Notes: generated from the letters alone by a model not told the origin. 64,000 nt of DNA from Candidatus Gastranaerophilales bacterium (GCA_944323155.1 CALURL010000004.1:62001-126000); one strand, 5' to 3'. Positions 26,222 to 35,479 are shown, numbered from the stretch's first letter. Program-made: numbers and translations.

Positions 26222-26952
26222 ATGAAAAATTTATTTAAATTAGCTCACGGGGGGGGGGCATACGCCGCGTAGTCTCCTTTTTTAACCCGTGTAATGGCTT
26301 TACTTTGGCAGAAGTTCTTGTAACTTTAGGTATAATTGGTGTTGTTTCTGCAATGACAGTTCCAACATTAATGCAAAATCATCAGCGAAAAGTTTATGTT
26401 ACTCAACTGCATAAAGTTTATAGCGAGTTTCAACAGGCTGCAGTTCAATATATGACTGACAAAAATGCACTAAATCTCAGAGAAGCGGGTTTGACAACTA
26501 ACGCTGCTGTTGATACATGGGTCAAAAATTCTTTTAAAGTAATTCAAGATTGCAGCGCTGCTCCTGAAAATTGTTTTGCAATAGGTGAGTACAGATATAT
26601 GAATGGAAATGCTATTGACATTTTTGGAAATAAAGTGAACCAATATGTAATTTCTGATGGTACAGCGTTATATGTAACTTCTGTCGGTGATGGAAGAGTA
26701 AACGTTTGGGTTGATTTAAATGGTAAAAAAGGGCCTAACATTATAGGCAGAGATGTTTTTGCTATGATGTTATACAACAATGGGGTAATGGACGATAATC
26801 CATGTGACAACAATACTACAACAGCACCTCTAACAGAAGAGCAAAGAGAAAAAGCTTTTCAAGATTACTGCGTTGCGGGTACAAATAAAGGAGCCTGCTG
26901 GTGGGGCTGTTTTGGAAAAATTCTGAATGACAACTGGGAGATGAATTATTAA
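26222..26952 (+). CDS. Prepilin-like protein with G10 tract, out of frame (copy 2)
   Basis: The ATG at 26222 follows AAGGAGG and encodes MKNLFKLAH before ten G. In this frame a TAG follows 13 bases after the run. With one added G the gene is one 243-residue frame: a leader of about 25 residues, then NGFTLAEVLVTLGIIGVVSA (Gly-Phe cleavage site), a pilin-like helix and a C-terminal domain with VDLNGKKGPNIIGRDVFAMM, paired Cys and the end GKILNDNWEMNY. The body is closely similar to copy 3 (39745), including LMQNHQRK.YV.QLHKVY and the same last residues, so the two are recent paralogues. Confidence 0.78.
26247..26265 (+). repeat. Poly-G element AC-G10-CATACGC (copy 2)
   Basis: Ten G at 26249-26258; the 3' flank CATACGC is a variant of CAAGCGC. 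Confidence 0.88.
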
Positions 26953-26955
26953 TTC

Positions 26956-27606
26956 CTAGATGCAGATTTTTCTATACTCACAGAATTCACAAATTTTTGA
27001 ATGCTCAATTTCTTCCGGAAGTTGGGCATTTGAAATTTGTTCGCAAATATTAATTAATTTATTTTCATATTCTTCTTTCTTTTCTGGTGTAAAGTCTATT
27101 ATGCAATTTTCGTTATTTTTCAGGTCAATATATATGAATTTTAAATTGTTATATTCCTGCAGTAATTTGTCAGCGCAAAGAAGATAAACCATTGTTTGAT
27201 AATCATATTCTGGATTTTTCGGTACTGTGCCTGTTTTATAATCAAGAATGTAGTAGTTGAAAGAGTTATTGTCTTGTAATTCTTTCATCAACGCATCAAT
27301 TCTTCCGCCAACCCAGTAGCTGCCAACTTTACAGGAAAGATTATATTCTGAATTAACATATGTTTTTTGAAAATATGGATTTGTTTTTAAGTTTTGCCAG
27401 ATTTGTTTTTCGCTGCTGCTTAACGCCTGTTCAAGCTTATCTATATTGTCCCCTCTCAAATAATAATGTGCAAGTGCATGAACTTTCTTCCCTTTTTCGA
27501 AAATGCTAGATTTTTGTGGCACAGAAATGCGGTCTATATATTTAAAATGAAACTTTATAGGACAGTTGTCAAAAGTTTTAAGCATATTAGGAGAAAAATT
27601 ATTCAT
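26956..27606 (-). CDS. PD-(D/E)XK nuclease with four cysteines (AddB/Cas4-like)
   Basis: 216 residues of the RecB/Cas4-type nuclease superfamily. The catalytic core is GGRIDAL (about 99) and ILDYKTG (about 119-125), then a QxxxY-like motif (YQTMVYLL). Cys15 (FDNCPIKF) and Cys206, Cys209 and Cys215 (CEFCEYRKIC) match the split 4Fe-4S cluster of AddB, AdnB and Cas4 nucleases. It overlaps the 3' end of the upstream helicase gene by 8 bases and very probably works with it in DNA end processing. No cas genes are near, so a CRISPR role is unlikely. Confidence 0.85.
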   Translation of the reverse strand: MNNFSPNMLKTFDNCPIKFHFKYIDRISVPQKSSIFEKGKKVHALAHYYLRGDNIDKLEQALSSSEKQIWQNLKTNPYFQKTYVNSEYNLSCKVGSYWVGGRIDALMKELQDNNSFNYYILDYKTGTVPKNPEYDYQTMVYLLCADKLLQEYNNLKFIYIDLKNNENCIIDFTPEKKEEYENKLINICEQISNAQLPEEIEHSKICEFCEYRKICI

Positions 27607-30600
27607 TGACTTCTACCTCATTATTTAAAAGTTCTGCAAATATCAAACTCGGTTCTTGATCAACTATTTTTTCAAAAGACTTTGATTTCCTGCTTACAGT
27701 AAAATACAAATGTCTTTTTGCACGTGTTATTGCAACATATAAAAGCCGGAGATTTTCTGATATAAGTTCTTCTTTAAGGTCGAATTCTGTTTTTTGTTTG
27801 TAATTTGGGTTAAGCGCACGAATATTTTCCATAAAATCCGATGATTTAAGTTTAATCTGGTTAAAATCCAGCGTCAAATTCTTTTCAGCCATTTCAGGAA
27901 GAAAAACATAATCAAACTCATCACCTTTTGATTTATGTAATGTCATAATCTGAACTTTTCCGGCAAGAAATTCTTTATCACTTTCCTCTTCTTCAGAGAA
28001 AAATTTGAAGCCGCTTAATGAAGGTTTTTTCGCAAGTTCTGCAAGCCTTTCTATAAGAGTTGTAAAATGCTTATTGTTAATTGCCAGCCGTTTAATTAGT
28101 GTTGCAATCAAGTAAACGTTTGATTTTTCAATTTCAGAAGAATAGTAGTGAAGTCCAATTTTAATCGCAAGTTCTTCCGGCGCAAGGTGCGGAAAAGAAA
28201 GCCAGTAGGTTAAATCCCAGTAAAATTGTGCAAGATAAACATTTTCAATACTGTCACAATTAAGCCTTATAAACGGAGTTTCATATTTTCTGATTTCAGA
28301 ACCCAGACGCTGCTTATAAAGTCCGAGTTCTGCTAAAATCTCATAATTATCTGCAATAATATTATTATCAAAAGGGTATGCAATCATCTGCATTATCGCA
28401 AATATTGTTCTAAAAATAGATTTTTGTTCCAGACATTCGCTTCTTGTTATGCTTTTCAATCCGCTGTCGTTGATAAAATTCATCCACTGCGCAACCTGAA
28501 AGTTATTTCTCAGAAGAATTCCGACAGTGCATTTTGGATTTTTTTTGAACGCATTTTTTATTTCTTTCAATACATAATTTCTTTCTTCAAGTGTTGAATT
28601 AAAAATTTCTGCATGAAGTGCATTTTCAGATATTGGATTTTTCCCTTCAACAGGGTGCATAAATATTTTGTAAAACGCATTTTTTGTTTCATCCTGGTTA
28701 TCAGCCCATAAAACAAGATTATTTGCAAGTGACCAGACATCTTTTGTACATCTTTGCGAGCAATCCATACTTACATCGGTGCTTTCTGTTATGAATTTTC
28801 TGAAACCTTCAACATCAGCGTTTGAAAATGTGGTTGTAATAGCTTGATTTATATCGCCGCAGCGGATTAAATTTTTATACTTGCCGCTCAAAAGATTAAT
28901 CAGCCGCTGCTGTATAAAAGAAGAATCCTGTGCCTCATCTTCTATAATGTAGTGGCATATCTCTTGATAATATGCTAAAATATCCGGATTATTTTCCAAA
29001 AGTTTTACGGATGATACCAGCATATCATCATAATCAATTAAGTTTGATTCTTTTAGAATTCTTTGATATTCGCTGAAGAATTCAAGAAATTTAGCAGTTT
29101 TTTTGTCCTGAATTCTTTCTTTATCAATGGAAAATCCGTTTTCATTAGTATAGCATCCGATTTTGAATACTGATACTGCTCTGTCAAAATCATCTGTTTC
29201 TGTTTTTTTTAGTTTTAATTTAGAGGCAATTTCTCTGACAATTCGTGTTCTTTGAGTGTCGTCACAAATTTCAAAATCAGACGATAGCCCGAGCCTTTCA
29301 AAATTGCCGTTTTCTTTTAGAATTCTTAGAGCCAGTCCGTGAATTGTACTTATATTAGGTAATTGTGCTGAATTCTGTCGGATATTTTTAATTCTGTCAC
29401 GGAAGTTTCTTGCTGCTGACTCCATATATGTCATTACAAAAATATTTTCAGGAGTTATTCCTTGATCAAGAAGTTTAACAATTAAAGCCAGAAGTATTGT
29501 TGTTTTTCCGGCACCCGGTACGGCTGATATTGCCATTTTGCCGGAATTATATTCAAGAACCGGCTTTTGGTCTGGACGCGGAATTATTTCAAATTTTTTT
29601 GTTTCTTCTTTGGTTTCGGAATTTTCTTCGACTGTAATATAATTTTCAATTCCGCCGAAATTTTCAATTCCATTGCCGTCAAATAGGCTTGAATATGTGT
29701 AAACTGCTTCGTCTGTGCAAAGCGTTAATTTTCTGAGAATTCTTGCGGTTTTTTCTTTTGAAAGCTCAATATTATCATCAATTGTGAACTCATCCTTGCT
29801 CCATCCGCGCTGGAACACCCAGGCATTGTACAACGGCCCTGTGTCACTTTTTATCCATTCGTCACTTGAAACATCCAGCCAAAGTTGATATTTAGTCCTT
29901 ATCTGATTGTCGATAATTTTTTGAGGCGTGCCGACAACCAGATTTTTCTCTCCTATTTCAAGTATTGAATAAGGATTTTCTGCAATTATTGAATTTTCTA
30001 TTTGTGTGATTATTTCTGCTTCACGGGATTTGAAGTTTTCTTTGTATATATTTTCAAAATCCTGAAGTTGTTTTACAAAAAAGTTAAATTTATTTAATTC
30101 ATTAGGATTAACGCATGTGAAGTCTGCAAGTTCATGATAAATGTCGCAAACTTTTTCTGATAATTTATCGTCGGAATTTTCAAGCTGAAAAACTAATTTT
30201 ACAAATTTTTCATACTTTTCTTTATATTCTTCGAGCGGGAATTCTTCATCAATGAAAGTTTTATTCTCATCGAAGTTTTGTAAAATATGCATACAGTATT
30301 TTACAGGAATTCCAAGGAATTCTGACAGCACAACACGCAGGTCAAATTCTGATAGATTATTTTTTAATTCTGTATTAAGTTTTAAAATTGTCAAAACTGA
30401 TTGAACAAGTTTATTTTGGATAAGTTTTTCACTCCCCGATAGAAACATTAATTCTGCGCCGTTTTTAATGTTTTCTTTCAGAGAAAATTTAAGCATGTCA
30501 TCTATAACCGGTGTAATTATTGCAATTTCGTGAGGTTTAATGTTTTTTGCAGTCAATTCATTTATCTTTTTACTTACCAAATCTAGCATATCCGCTCTTT

Positions 30601-31495
30601 TAGAAGGTGACTGAATTGAAAAATGTTTTAATTTATCAGTTTTATTTTCTGTAATGTTTGTAAAAAGTGTTTCTGCGTCATACGTAAGCTGTGTGGAAGA
30701 CGGTAAAACTACAGCCTTTTGCTTAAATAAATCTTCAAATTTCCAAACAGCAGTTCTATCTGCACTTAAGTAGCCTGTTCTGCTGCCTCCTTTTATATCA
30801 AAGGCGATGAATACGTCTTTCAATTGCTTTGATAGGTATTCTATAAAGTCATAACAGATGGGTGTAATTTCGTCTCCGTCATCAAGAATTAGATATTTGA
30901 TATTTTTAAAGTAGTCTGTATTTTTATATATATAATTAAATACAAGGCTTTGGCGAAGATAGTCAAAATCCCGTAAGCACAGCGTTTTTGCAAGAAGCTT
31001 TTTTAAAGCTGATTTTGCATCTTCAGCAAAGCTTTCTCCTAAAATTCGTGAACGCCATTCTACATCCTCATCTGTTAAATTATTTTGAACAATCAAAGAG
31101 TATCTTCTAAAAATTTGATGAAGCAAAGATTTTTTAGAATTGTATCCTTTAAATTTAACATCTTTTAAAATATCTTTTAATATAAATTGTGAAACCTCAA
31201 GCCCTGCAAGGTTTGGAAGTATCGTCGGATTTTCATAAGGGTTTATATTCTCTAATTTTGCCCAGTTATCTTGAATCGTGTTATATACAAGTGAAAAAAA
31301 TGAATGTATTTGCAGTTTTTCACAATAGTTAACATTTAAAAGTGATAGAGTTTTCTCTAAAAATTGATTTTTTTTATTGGAATTCTGTACAATTACCAGA
31401 ATCTCAGATGCGTTAATCCCTGAATTAAGCAGTCTGGCGTACTCTTTAGCCAATAATTCTGTTTTTTGTGATGACAGGTCTCCAGCAAAAATCAA
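27599..31495 (-). CDS. Double-module UvrD/AddA-like helicase
   Basis: 1298 residues with two helicase-like halves. The N-terminal half (about 1-630) begins MIFAGDLSSQKTELLAKEYA, where a Walker A loop is expected but lacks the GKT core, and contains LILDDGDE and FDIKGGSRTGY in place of motifs II and III: an inactive AddB-like module. The C-terminal half is an active superfamily 1 helicase: PGAGKTT (about 658), IIEDEAQD (about 852), MTLHKSKGDEFDYVF (about 1188) and VAITRAKRHLYF (about 1260). The start is TTG with AAGGAG upstream. With the next gene it forms a likely double-strand-break resection machine with a non-standard division of domains. Confidence 0.85.
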   Translation of the reverse strand: MIFAGDLSSQKTELLAKEYARLLNSGINASEILVIVQNSNKKNQFLEKTLSLLNVNYCEKLQIHSFFSLVYNTIQDNWAKLENINPYENPTILPNLAGLEVSQFILKDILKDVKFKGYNSKKSLLHQIFRRYSLIVQNNLTDEDVEWRSRILGESFAEDAKSALKKLLAKTLCLRDFDYLRQSLVFNYIYKNTDYFKNIKYLILDDGDEITPICYDFIEYLSKQLKDVFIAFDIKGGSRTGYLSADRTAVWKFEDLFKQKAVVLPSSTQLTYDAETLFTNITENKTDKLKHFSIQSPSKRADMLDLVSKKINELTAKNIKPHEIAIITPVIDDMLKFSLKENIKNGAELMFLSGSEKLIQNKLVQSVLTILKLNTELKNNLSEFDLRVVLSEFLGIPVKYCMHILQNFDENKTFIDEEFPLEEYKEKYEKFVKLVFQLENSDDKLSEKVCDIYHELADFTCVNPNELNKFNFFVKQLQDFENIYKENFKSREAEIITQIENSIIAENPYSILEIGEKNLVVGTPQKIIDNQIRTKYQLWLDVSSDEWIKSDTGPLYNAWVFQRGWSKDEFTIDDNIELSKEKTARILRKLTLCTDEAVYTYSSLFDGNGIENFGGIENYITVEENSETKEETKKFEIIPRPDQKPVLEYNSGKMAISAVPGAGKTTILLALIVKLLDQGITPENIFVMTYMESAARNFRDRIKNIRQNSAQLPNISTIHGLALRILKENGNFERLGLSSDFEICDDTQRTRIVREIASKLKLKKTETDDFDRAVSVFKIGCYTNENGFSIDKERIQDKKTAKFLEFFSEYQRILKESNLIDYDDMLVSSVKLLENNPDILAYYQEICHYIIEDEAQDSSFIQQRLINLLSGKYKNLIRCGDINQAITTTFSNADVEGFRKFITESTDVSMDCSQRCTKDVWSLANNLVLWADNQDETKNAFYKIFMHPVEGKNPISENALHAEIFNSTLEERNYVLKEIKNAFKKNPKCTVGILLRNNFQVAQWMNFINDSGLKSITRSECLEQKSIFRTIFAIMQMIAYPFDNNIIADNYEILAELGLYKQRLGSEIRKYETPFIRLNCDSIENVYLAQFYWDLTYWLSFPHLAPEELAIKIGLHYYSSEIEKSNVYLIATLIKRLAINNKHFTTLIERLAELAKKPSLSGFKFFSEEEESDKEFLAGKVQIMTLHKSKGDEFDYVFLPEMAEKNLTLDFNQIKLKSSDFMENIRALNPNYKQKTEFDLKEELISENLRLLYVAITRAKRHLYFTVSRKSKSFEKIVDQEPSLIFAELLNNEVEVNE

Positions 31496-31657
31496 ATTGT
31501 TATACTCCTTCTTATTTTCCTACAATTGTACCATGAACAATTATTAAAATTTAAATGTCATCATACGGTTATACTATTGCATTTTTTTGAAAATTATTCT
31601 ATTATATAACCATAAACGGAGAGGTAAAAGATACATTAAAACGCATGGAGGTTAGTT

Positions 31658-31864
31658 ATGCAAGAATTACAAGAACAAATCGGACAATCAGCAGGTAGAA
31701 TTTACGATTATTTGAACAATAATGGCGAATCTACTTTTTCTAAAATGAAAAAAGAATTAGATCTTAAAGGAAACTTTGCAGATTTAGGTCTTGGCTGGTT
31801 AGCTAGAGAAGACAAAGTTGAAATCTCTAAAAAAGGTACTTCTGTTAACGTAAGACTTAAATAG
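31658..31864 (+). CDS. DUF2582-type winged-helix protein
   Basis: 68 residues. IGQSAGRIYDYLNNNGESTFSK then LGLGWLAREDKVEISKKG is the DUF2582 winged helix-turn-helix pattern found as stand-alone small proteins in anaerobes. GGAGG lies upstream of the ATG and a terminator follows, so it is an independent transcript. Likely a DNA-binding protein; target unknown. Confidence 0.75.
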   Translation: MQELQEQIGQSAGRIYDYLNNNGESTFSKMKKELDLKGNFADLGLGWLAREDKVEISKKGTSVNVRLK

Positions 31865-31893
31865 TCTTTAGTTAATTAAAAAGAAAAAGATTT

Positions 31894-31927
31894 AAAAAAG
31901 ACATCTCTTTATGAGATGTCTTTTTTT
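31894..31927 (+). terminator. Rho-independent terminator
   Basis: AAAAAAGACATCTC and GAGATGTCTTTTTT form a 14-bp stem with a short loop, then T. Confidence 0.88.
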
Positions 31928-32203
31928 TATAACTCAGATAAGATAATTTTACAAATAAAAAGAGCTCCTAATATTTTTAGAAGCTTTTGGAATTTTTGTT
32001 TGTAATTCCTCGTGTAAAAGGTTAGTAGGTAGAAGTTAGTAGTAGGTAAATGTGTATTTATAAATTTTGTATCTCGTGTTTATTTCTTACATATTAATAA
32101 AGTATATATTAAATCTATAATTGCTAAATATTAGTTATTTTGTTACAAAAGTTAATAATAGTTTGAATTATAATGTATCACGTATTTAAAAGAGGTATTT
32201 TAT
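31928..32203. other. AT-rich intergenic region before coaD
   Basis: No gene seen. It contains a short direct repeat (GTTAGTAG twice, about 32020-32042) and a TATAAT at 32169-32174 that may drive coaD. Confidence 0.4.
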
Positions 32204-32680
32204 ATGAAAGTTGCAATTTATCCTGGTAGTTTTGATCCTATAACTAAAGGGCATTTGGATATTTTAAAGTCCGGAACAGAAATTTTTGATAAAGTTATCA
32301 TTGCTGTTGCAAGAAATTCTGAAAAAAATCCGTTTCTAACAGTCGATGAAAGAGTCATGCTTATAAAAGAAAGCATTAAAGATATGCAAAATGTAGAAGT
32401 TGATAGCTTTGAAGGGCTTACAATTGATTATGCAAAGCAAAAAGGCGCCCAAATATTGTTAAGAGGCTTACGCGCTGTATCGGATTTTGAGTATGAAATG
32501 CAGCTTTCACAGACAAATAGTGCCCTTTCAAAAGAGGTTAAGACTGTATTTTTGATTACAAAACCGAAATATAACTTTATTTCTTCAAGCACCATAAGAG
32601 AAATATTTTTGAATAATGGTGATATATCAATGTTTGTGCCTCAGCCTGTGTGTGATTATTTAAAATCTAGAAACCAATAA
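32204..32680 (+). CDS. coaD: Phosphopantetheine adenylyltransferase
   Basis: 158 residues. Adenylates 4'-phosphopantetheine to dephospho-CoA, the penultimate step of coenzyme A synthesis. AIYPGSFDPITKGHLDIL carries the T/HxGH motif, LLRGLRAVSDFEYEMQ is family-specific and SSSTIREI is the second nucleotide motif. AGAGGT precedes the ATG. panB and panC of the same pathway lie at 22-24 kb. Confidence 0.97.
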   Translation: MKVAIYPGSFDPITKGHLDILKSGTEIFDKVIIAVARNSEKNPFLTVDERVMLIKESIKDMQNVEVDSFEGLTIDYAKQKGAQILLRGLRAVSDFEYEMQLSQTNSALSKEVKTVFLITKPKYNFISSSTIREIFLNNGDISMFVPQPVCDYLKSRNQ

Positions 32681-32794
32681 ATCCTAAAATGCGTAAAATA
32701 TCTTAAAATACCTTGTATTTATATAGAAATTGTTTGACAAACATTTTTAGCTTATGTAGAATGTAAGTATTATTAAGAAAGGTATAGGGATTAC

Positions 32795-33397
32795 ATGCAA
32801 CAAAATGGTGTATATGATTTATTAAAAATGTTGGAAATTTCTTTGGAGGAAGGTTTTCCTATTATCCCGCGAAAATTTACTGTCGTAAAAACAAAAGAAA
32901 TTGAAACTTTAATTGATAGAATTTATGCTTCACTTCCTGTAGAAGTTCAAGAAGCACGTGCATTTTTGAGACGCAGAGATGAACTTCAAATGGAAGCACA
33001 GCAAAAAGCTGAAAAAATTATTGCTGATGCTCAGATGGAAGCTGATAGAAAATTATCAGAAGCTGACTTTATAAAAGCACTTGAAAGAGAAGGTATTAGA
33101 ATTAGAACTCAAGTGCAGGAAGAATGTGAAGAAATTAAACGTAAAGCTATGGAAGAAGCCGAAAATATCAGAATGCAGGCCACTGAAGAAGCTATGAAAA
33201 CTCGCGAAGGTGCAGAGCTTTACGCAGAACAGGTTCTGACTAACCTTGAACATGATTTGACAAAACTTCAACAGGTCGTTAAAAATGGACAGGTTTATAT
33301 GGAACAACTTAGAGCTGATAGTTACAAAACAACTTATAGTGTTCCGCCAAATAGTTATAGGTCAGAAAAAACTCCTGTAAATTTTGATTTAAAATAA
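32795..33397 (+). CDS. Coiled-coil protein of the coaD-associated DivIVA/AtpF-like family
   Basis: 200 residues, mostly a long charged coiled coil (about 60-170) rich in Glu, Ala, Lys and Arg. The N-terminal part, LIDRIYASLPVEVQEARAFL then RRRDELQMEAQQKAEKIIAD, resembles the coiled-coil proteins often found beside coaD in Firmicutes, variously annotated as ATPase or DivIVA-like. No membrane segment is present. A scaffolding role in division or envelope growth is possible but not shown. Confidence 0.6.
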   Translation: MQQNGVYDLLKMLEISLEEGFPIIPRKFTVVKTKEIETLIDRIYASLPVEVQEARAFLRRRDELQMEAQQKAEKIIADAQMEADRKLSEADFIKALEREGIRIRTQVQEECEEIKRKAMEEAENIRMQATEEAMKTREGAELYAEQVLTNLEHDLTKLQQVVKNGQVYMEQLRADSYKTTYSVPPNSYRSEKTPVNFDLK

Positions 33398-33416
33398 AAT
33401 AAAAATAGTTCGATTC

Positions 33417-33452
33417 CTATAAGAGTTTGATCAAGTGGTCAAACTCTTATAG
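33417..33452 (+). terminator. Long perfect hairpin after the coiled-coil gene
   Basis: CTATAAGAGTTTGA pairs perfectly with TCAAACTCTTATAG (14 bp, 8-base loop), followed by TTTGTTT. Likely terminator. Confidence 0.75.
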
Positions 33453-33468
33453 TTTGTTTACAAAACGT

Positions 33469-33496
33469 TTGCAAAATTTTTTGTTTGTTTTATGAT
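33469..33496 (+). promoter_or_regulatory. Promoter of the rpmG-trnW-secE-nusG transcript
   Basis: TTGCAA, 16-bp spacer, TATGAT. It lies between the preceding terminator and a second, attenuator-like hairpin. Confidence 0.55.
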
Positions 33497-33518
33497 GTTT
33501 ATATAAGCCGAAAAAATT

Positions 33519-33547
33519 AGAATGTGAGTTATATCACATTCTTTTTT
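33519..33547 (+). terminator. Attenuator-like terminator in the rpmG leader
   Basis: AGAATGTGA pairs perfectly with TCACATTCT (6-base loop) and is followed by a run of six T. It lies downstream of a promoter and 44 bases before the rpmG ATG, so it would stop leader transcripts unless read through. Confidence 0.6.
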
Positions 33548-33590
33548 AAAGAGGACGTAAATTAAATTTAAGTACAAAAAGGAATAAAAA

Positions 33591-33758
33591 ATGGGTATCA
33601 AAGGAAAAAATGACAGAATGGTAGTTCTAGCTTGCGAAGATTGCAAAGAAAGAAACTACACTACTACTAAAAACAAAAAAAATATTAAAGAAAGATTAGA
33701 ATTGAGCAAATACTGCCCAAAATGTAAAAAACATACTAATCACAAGGAAACAAAATAA
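33591..33758 (+). CDS. rpmG: 50S ribosomal protein L33
   Basis: 55-residue zinc-ribbon form of L33: [20 protein letters not shown] followed by [20 protein letters not shown]. Two CxxC pairs (CEDC, CPKC) mark the zinc-binding type. AAGGAAT precedes the ATG. Position before tRNA-Trp, secE and nusG is the classical arrangement. Confidence 0.95.
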   Translation: MGIKGKNDRMVVLACEDCKERNYTTTKNKKNIKERLELSKYCPKCKKHTNHKETK

Positions 33759-33780
33759 GTTGAATGGTTGAAGGGTTTAA

Positions 33781-33802
33781 GTGTTAAAATTCCTTTTAAC
33801 AC
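33781..33802 (+). repeat. Intercistronic hairpin before tRNA-Trp
   Basis: GTGTTAAAA and TTTTAACAC form a perfect 9-bp stem with a 4-base loop between rpmG and the tRNA. No long T tract, so an RNA-processing site is more likely than a terminator. Confidence 0.5.
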
Positions 33803-33827
33803 CTAGGCTAAACTGTTCAACCAACTT

Positions 33828-33900
33828 GCGTCCTTAGTTCAGTTGGTAGAACGTCGGTCTCCAAAACCGGATGTCGAGGGTTCGAGTCCTTCAGGGCGCG
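33828..33900 (+). tRNA. trnW: tRNA-Trp (CCA)
   Basis: Acceptor GCGTCCT with AGGGCGC (one T-G pair), D arm GTTCAGTTGGTAGAAC, anticodon loop CTCCAAA (CCA), T arm GAGGGTTCGAGTCCTTC and discriminator G. CCA is not encoded, unlike the tRNA-Asp in this window. Confidence 0.95.
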
Positions 33901-33929
33901 ATTTTAAAGAATTATAAGGAAATAAAATT

Positions 33930-34157
33930 ATGATGGGATCAGAAGATAATGCTATGCAAGCATGGTTTACAAATTTAGTAAATGGAATTAAAACCTATTT
34001 CAGAGGTGTTCGTACTGAGTGGGGAAAAATCAGCTGGCCCGAAAAACGTCAGGTAGTTGCAGAAACAGTTTTTGTTGTTATAATTGTTTTTGTATTTACT
34101 GTCGCAATTTATTTAATGGATATAATCTTTAAAGGTTTACTGGGATTGATAAAATAG
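33930..34157 (+). CDS. secE: Protein translocase subunit SecE
   Basis: 75 residues. One membrane helix (about 47-68) follows the conserved amphipathic segment TYFRGVRTEWGKISWPEKRQ. It clamps SecY in the translocon. The single-helix form is usual outside the enterobacteria. It starts with adjacent ATGs (33930, 33933) after AAGGAA and is followed by nusG. Confidence 0.95.
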   Translation: MMGSEDNAMQAWFTNLVNGIKTYFRGVRTEWGKISWPEKRQVVAETVFVVIIVFVFTVAIYLMDIIFKGLLGLIK

Positions 34158-34184
34158 TAGGCTTTGAAAACGTAAAGGTGGCTT

Positions 34185-34823
34185 ATGACTAAGAAAGAAA
34201 AATCAATGGAAGAACAATTGAACGAAGATAAAGCTTTAGAAGCTGCTGAAGCTGAAGCTCAGGCTCAAGCTGAAGAAGAGAAGAAAGAAGCTAAGAAAAA
34301 CCAGAAACGTTGGTACATCGTTCATACATATTCAGGCTATGAAAATAAAGTAAAGGTTAACCTTGAAAAACGTATTGAATACATGAATATGGGTGATAAA
34401 ATCTTCAGAATTGAAGTTCCGCAAAAAACAGTTACCCAGCTTAAAGGCGGTAAAAAACAGGAACGTGAAGAAAAAATCTTCCCTGGATATGTCTTAGTCG
34501 AAATGATTATGGATGAAGACAGCTGGTATGTTGTAAGACATACATCAGGTGTTACTAAATTTGTTGGTTCCGCTAAAAAACCAATCCCTGCACGTGACAG
34601 CGAAATTAAGAAAATTATTAATCGTTCTTCATCTCAATCACAGAAAATTGAACTCGATGTTAAACCTGGTGATAAAGTTAGAATTACCTCTGGACCATTT
34701 TCAGACTTTATCGCAGATATCATTGAAGTTTATCCAGATAAATCTAAATTACGTGCGAATGTTTCAATCTTTGGCCGCGAAACTCCGGTTGAATTGGAAT
34801 ATAAACAAATTAATAAACTTTAA
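34185..34823 (+). CDS. nusG: Transcription termination/antitermination protein NusG
   Basis: 212 residues. An acidic/Lys-rich N-terminal extension (about 1-40) precedes the NGN domain (RWYIVHTYSGYENKVKVNLE, IFPGYVLVEM, VRHTSGVTKFVG) and the C-terminal KOW domain (VKPGDKVRITSGPFSDF). It links RNA polymerase with ribosome or Rho. An extended, charged N-terminus is also seen in cyanobacterial NusG. Confidence 0.96.
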   Translation: MTKKEKSMEEQLNEDKALEAAEAEAQAQAEEEKKEAKKNQKRWYIVHTYSGYENKVKVNLEKRIEYMNMGDKIFRIEVPQKTVTQLKGGKKQEREEKIFPGYVLVEMIMDEDSWYVVRHTSGVTKFVGSAKKPIPARDSEIKKIINRSSSQSQKIELDVKPGDKVRITSGPFSDFIADIIEVYPDKSKLRANVSIFGRETPVELEYKQINKL

Positions 34824-34927
34824 TTAATACACAATACAAATAGTATAGTACAAAGATGTGGAAGGAGCCTCTCGCTATAAAAGGCTTTGTAGCAGAAAGA
34901 CCGTTAATACCACAAAAGGAGAAAAAA

Positions 34928-35356
34928 ATGGCAAAAAAAGTAGTAGGAAAAATTAAGCTTCAAATCGAAGCAGGTAAAGCAAATCCATCACCACCGGTTG
35001 GTCCTGCATTAGGTCAGCATGGTGTTAATATCATGGATTTTTGTAAGCAATTTAATGCTAAAACTGAATCTCAAGCAGGATACATTATTCCGGTTATTAT
35101 TGATGTTTATGAAGACAGAAGTTTTTCATTTGTAATCAAATCACCTCCGGCTCCTGTTTTAATCAAAAAAGCATTAAATCTGCCGAAAGGTTCTTCAGTT
35201 CCTAACAAAGATAAAGTTGGCGAAATTACTCAAGAACAGTTAGAAGAAATCGCTAAAATAAAAATGAATGACTTGAATGCAACAACACTTGAAGCTGCTG
35301 TAAAAATGATTAAAGGTTCTTGCAGAGCTATGGGTGTTACAGTAAAAGAAGGTTAG
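34928..35356 (+). CDS. rplK: 50S ribosomal protein L11
   Basis: 142 residues: [20 protein letters not shown] followed by [19 protein letters not shown], and the C-terminal rRNA-binding domain. The start at 34928 follows AAAGGAG; an earlier in-frame ATG lacks a site and would add 24 atypical residues. The motif TAATACCACAAAAGGA before the ATG is nearly repeated before rplA. Confidence 0.97.
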   Translation: MAKKVVGKIKLQIEAGKANPSPPVGPALGQHGVNIMDFCKQFNAKTESQAGYIIPVIIDVYEDRSFSFVIKSPPAPVLIKKALNLPKGSSVPNKDKVGEITQEQLEEIAKIKMNDLNATTLEAAVKMIKGSCRAMGVTVKEG

Positions 35357-35379
35357 ATGGAAGGAAAATTATCACACAT

Positions 35380-35415
35380 TTTATCCTGAATTTATATATT
35401 AAAATTTAGGATAAA
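35380..35415 (+). repeat. Intercistronic hairpin between rplK and rplA
   Basis: TTTATCCT and AGGATAAA, extended by AATTT/AAATT, form an imperfect stem in the 123-base rplK-rplA spacer. It may be a processing site or part of an L1-responsive control region; no T tract follows. Confidence 0.45.
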
Positions 35416-35479
35416 TACTGAATAAAGTCAGTACTAATTGTTGATAATTTCCGCTAATACCACGAAAGGAATTAAAATA

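Noticed and set aside
26956-27606. Cas4 and a CRISPR locus
   Set aside because: The nuclease resembles Cas4, but there is no repeat-spacer array and no other cas gene; the overlapping helicase explains it better.
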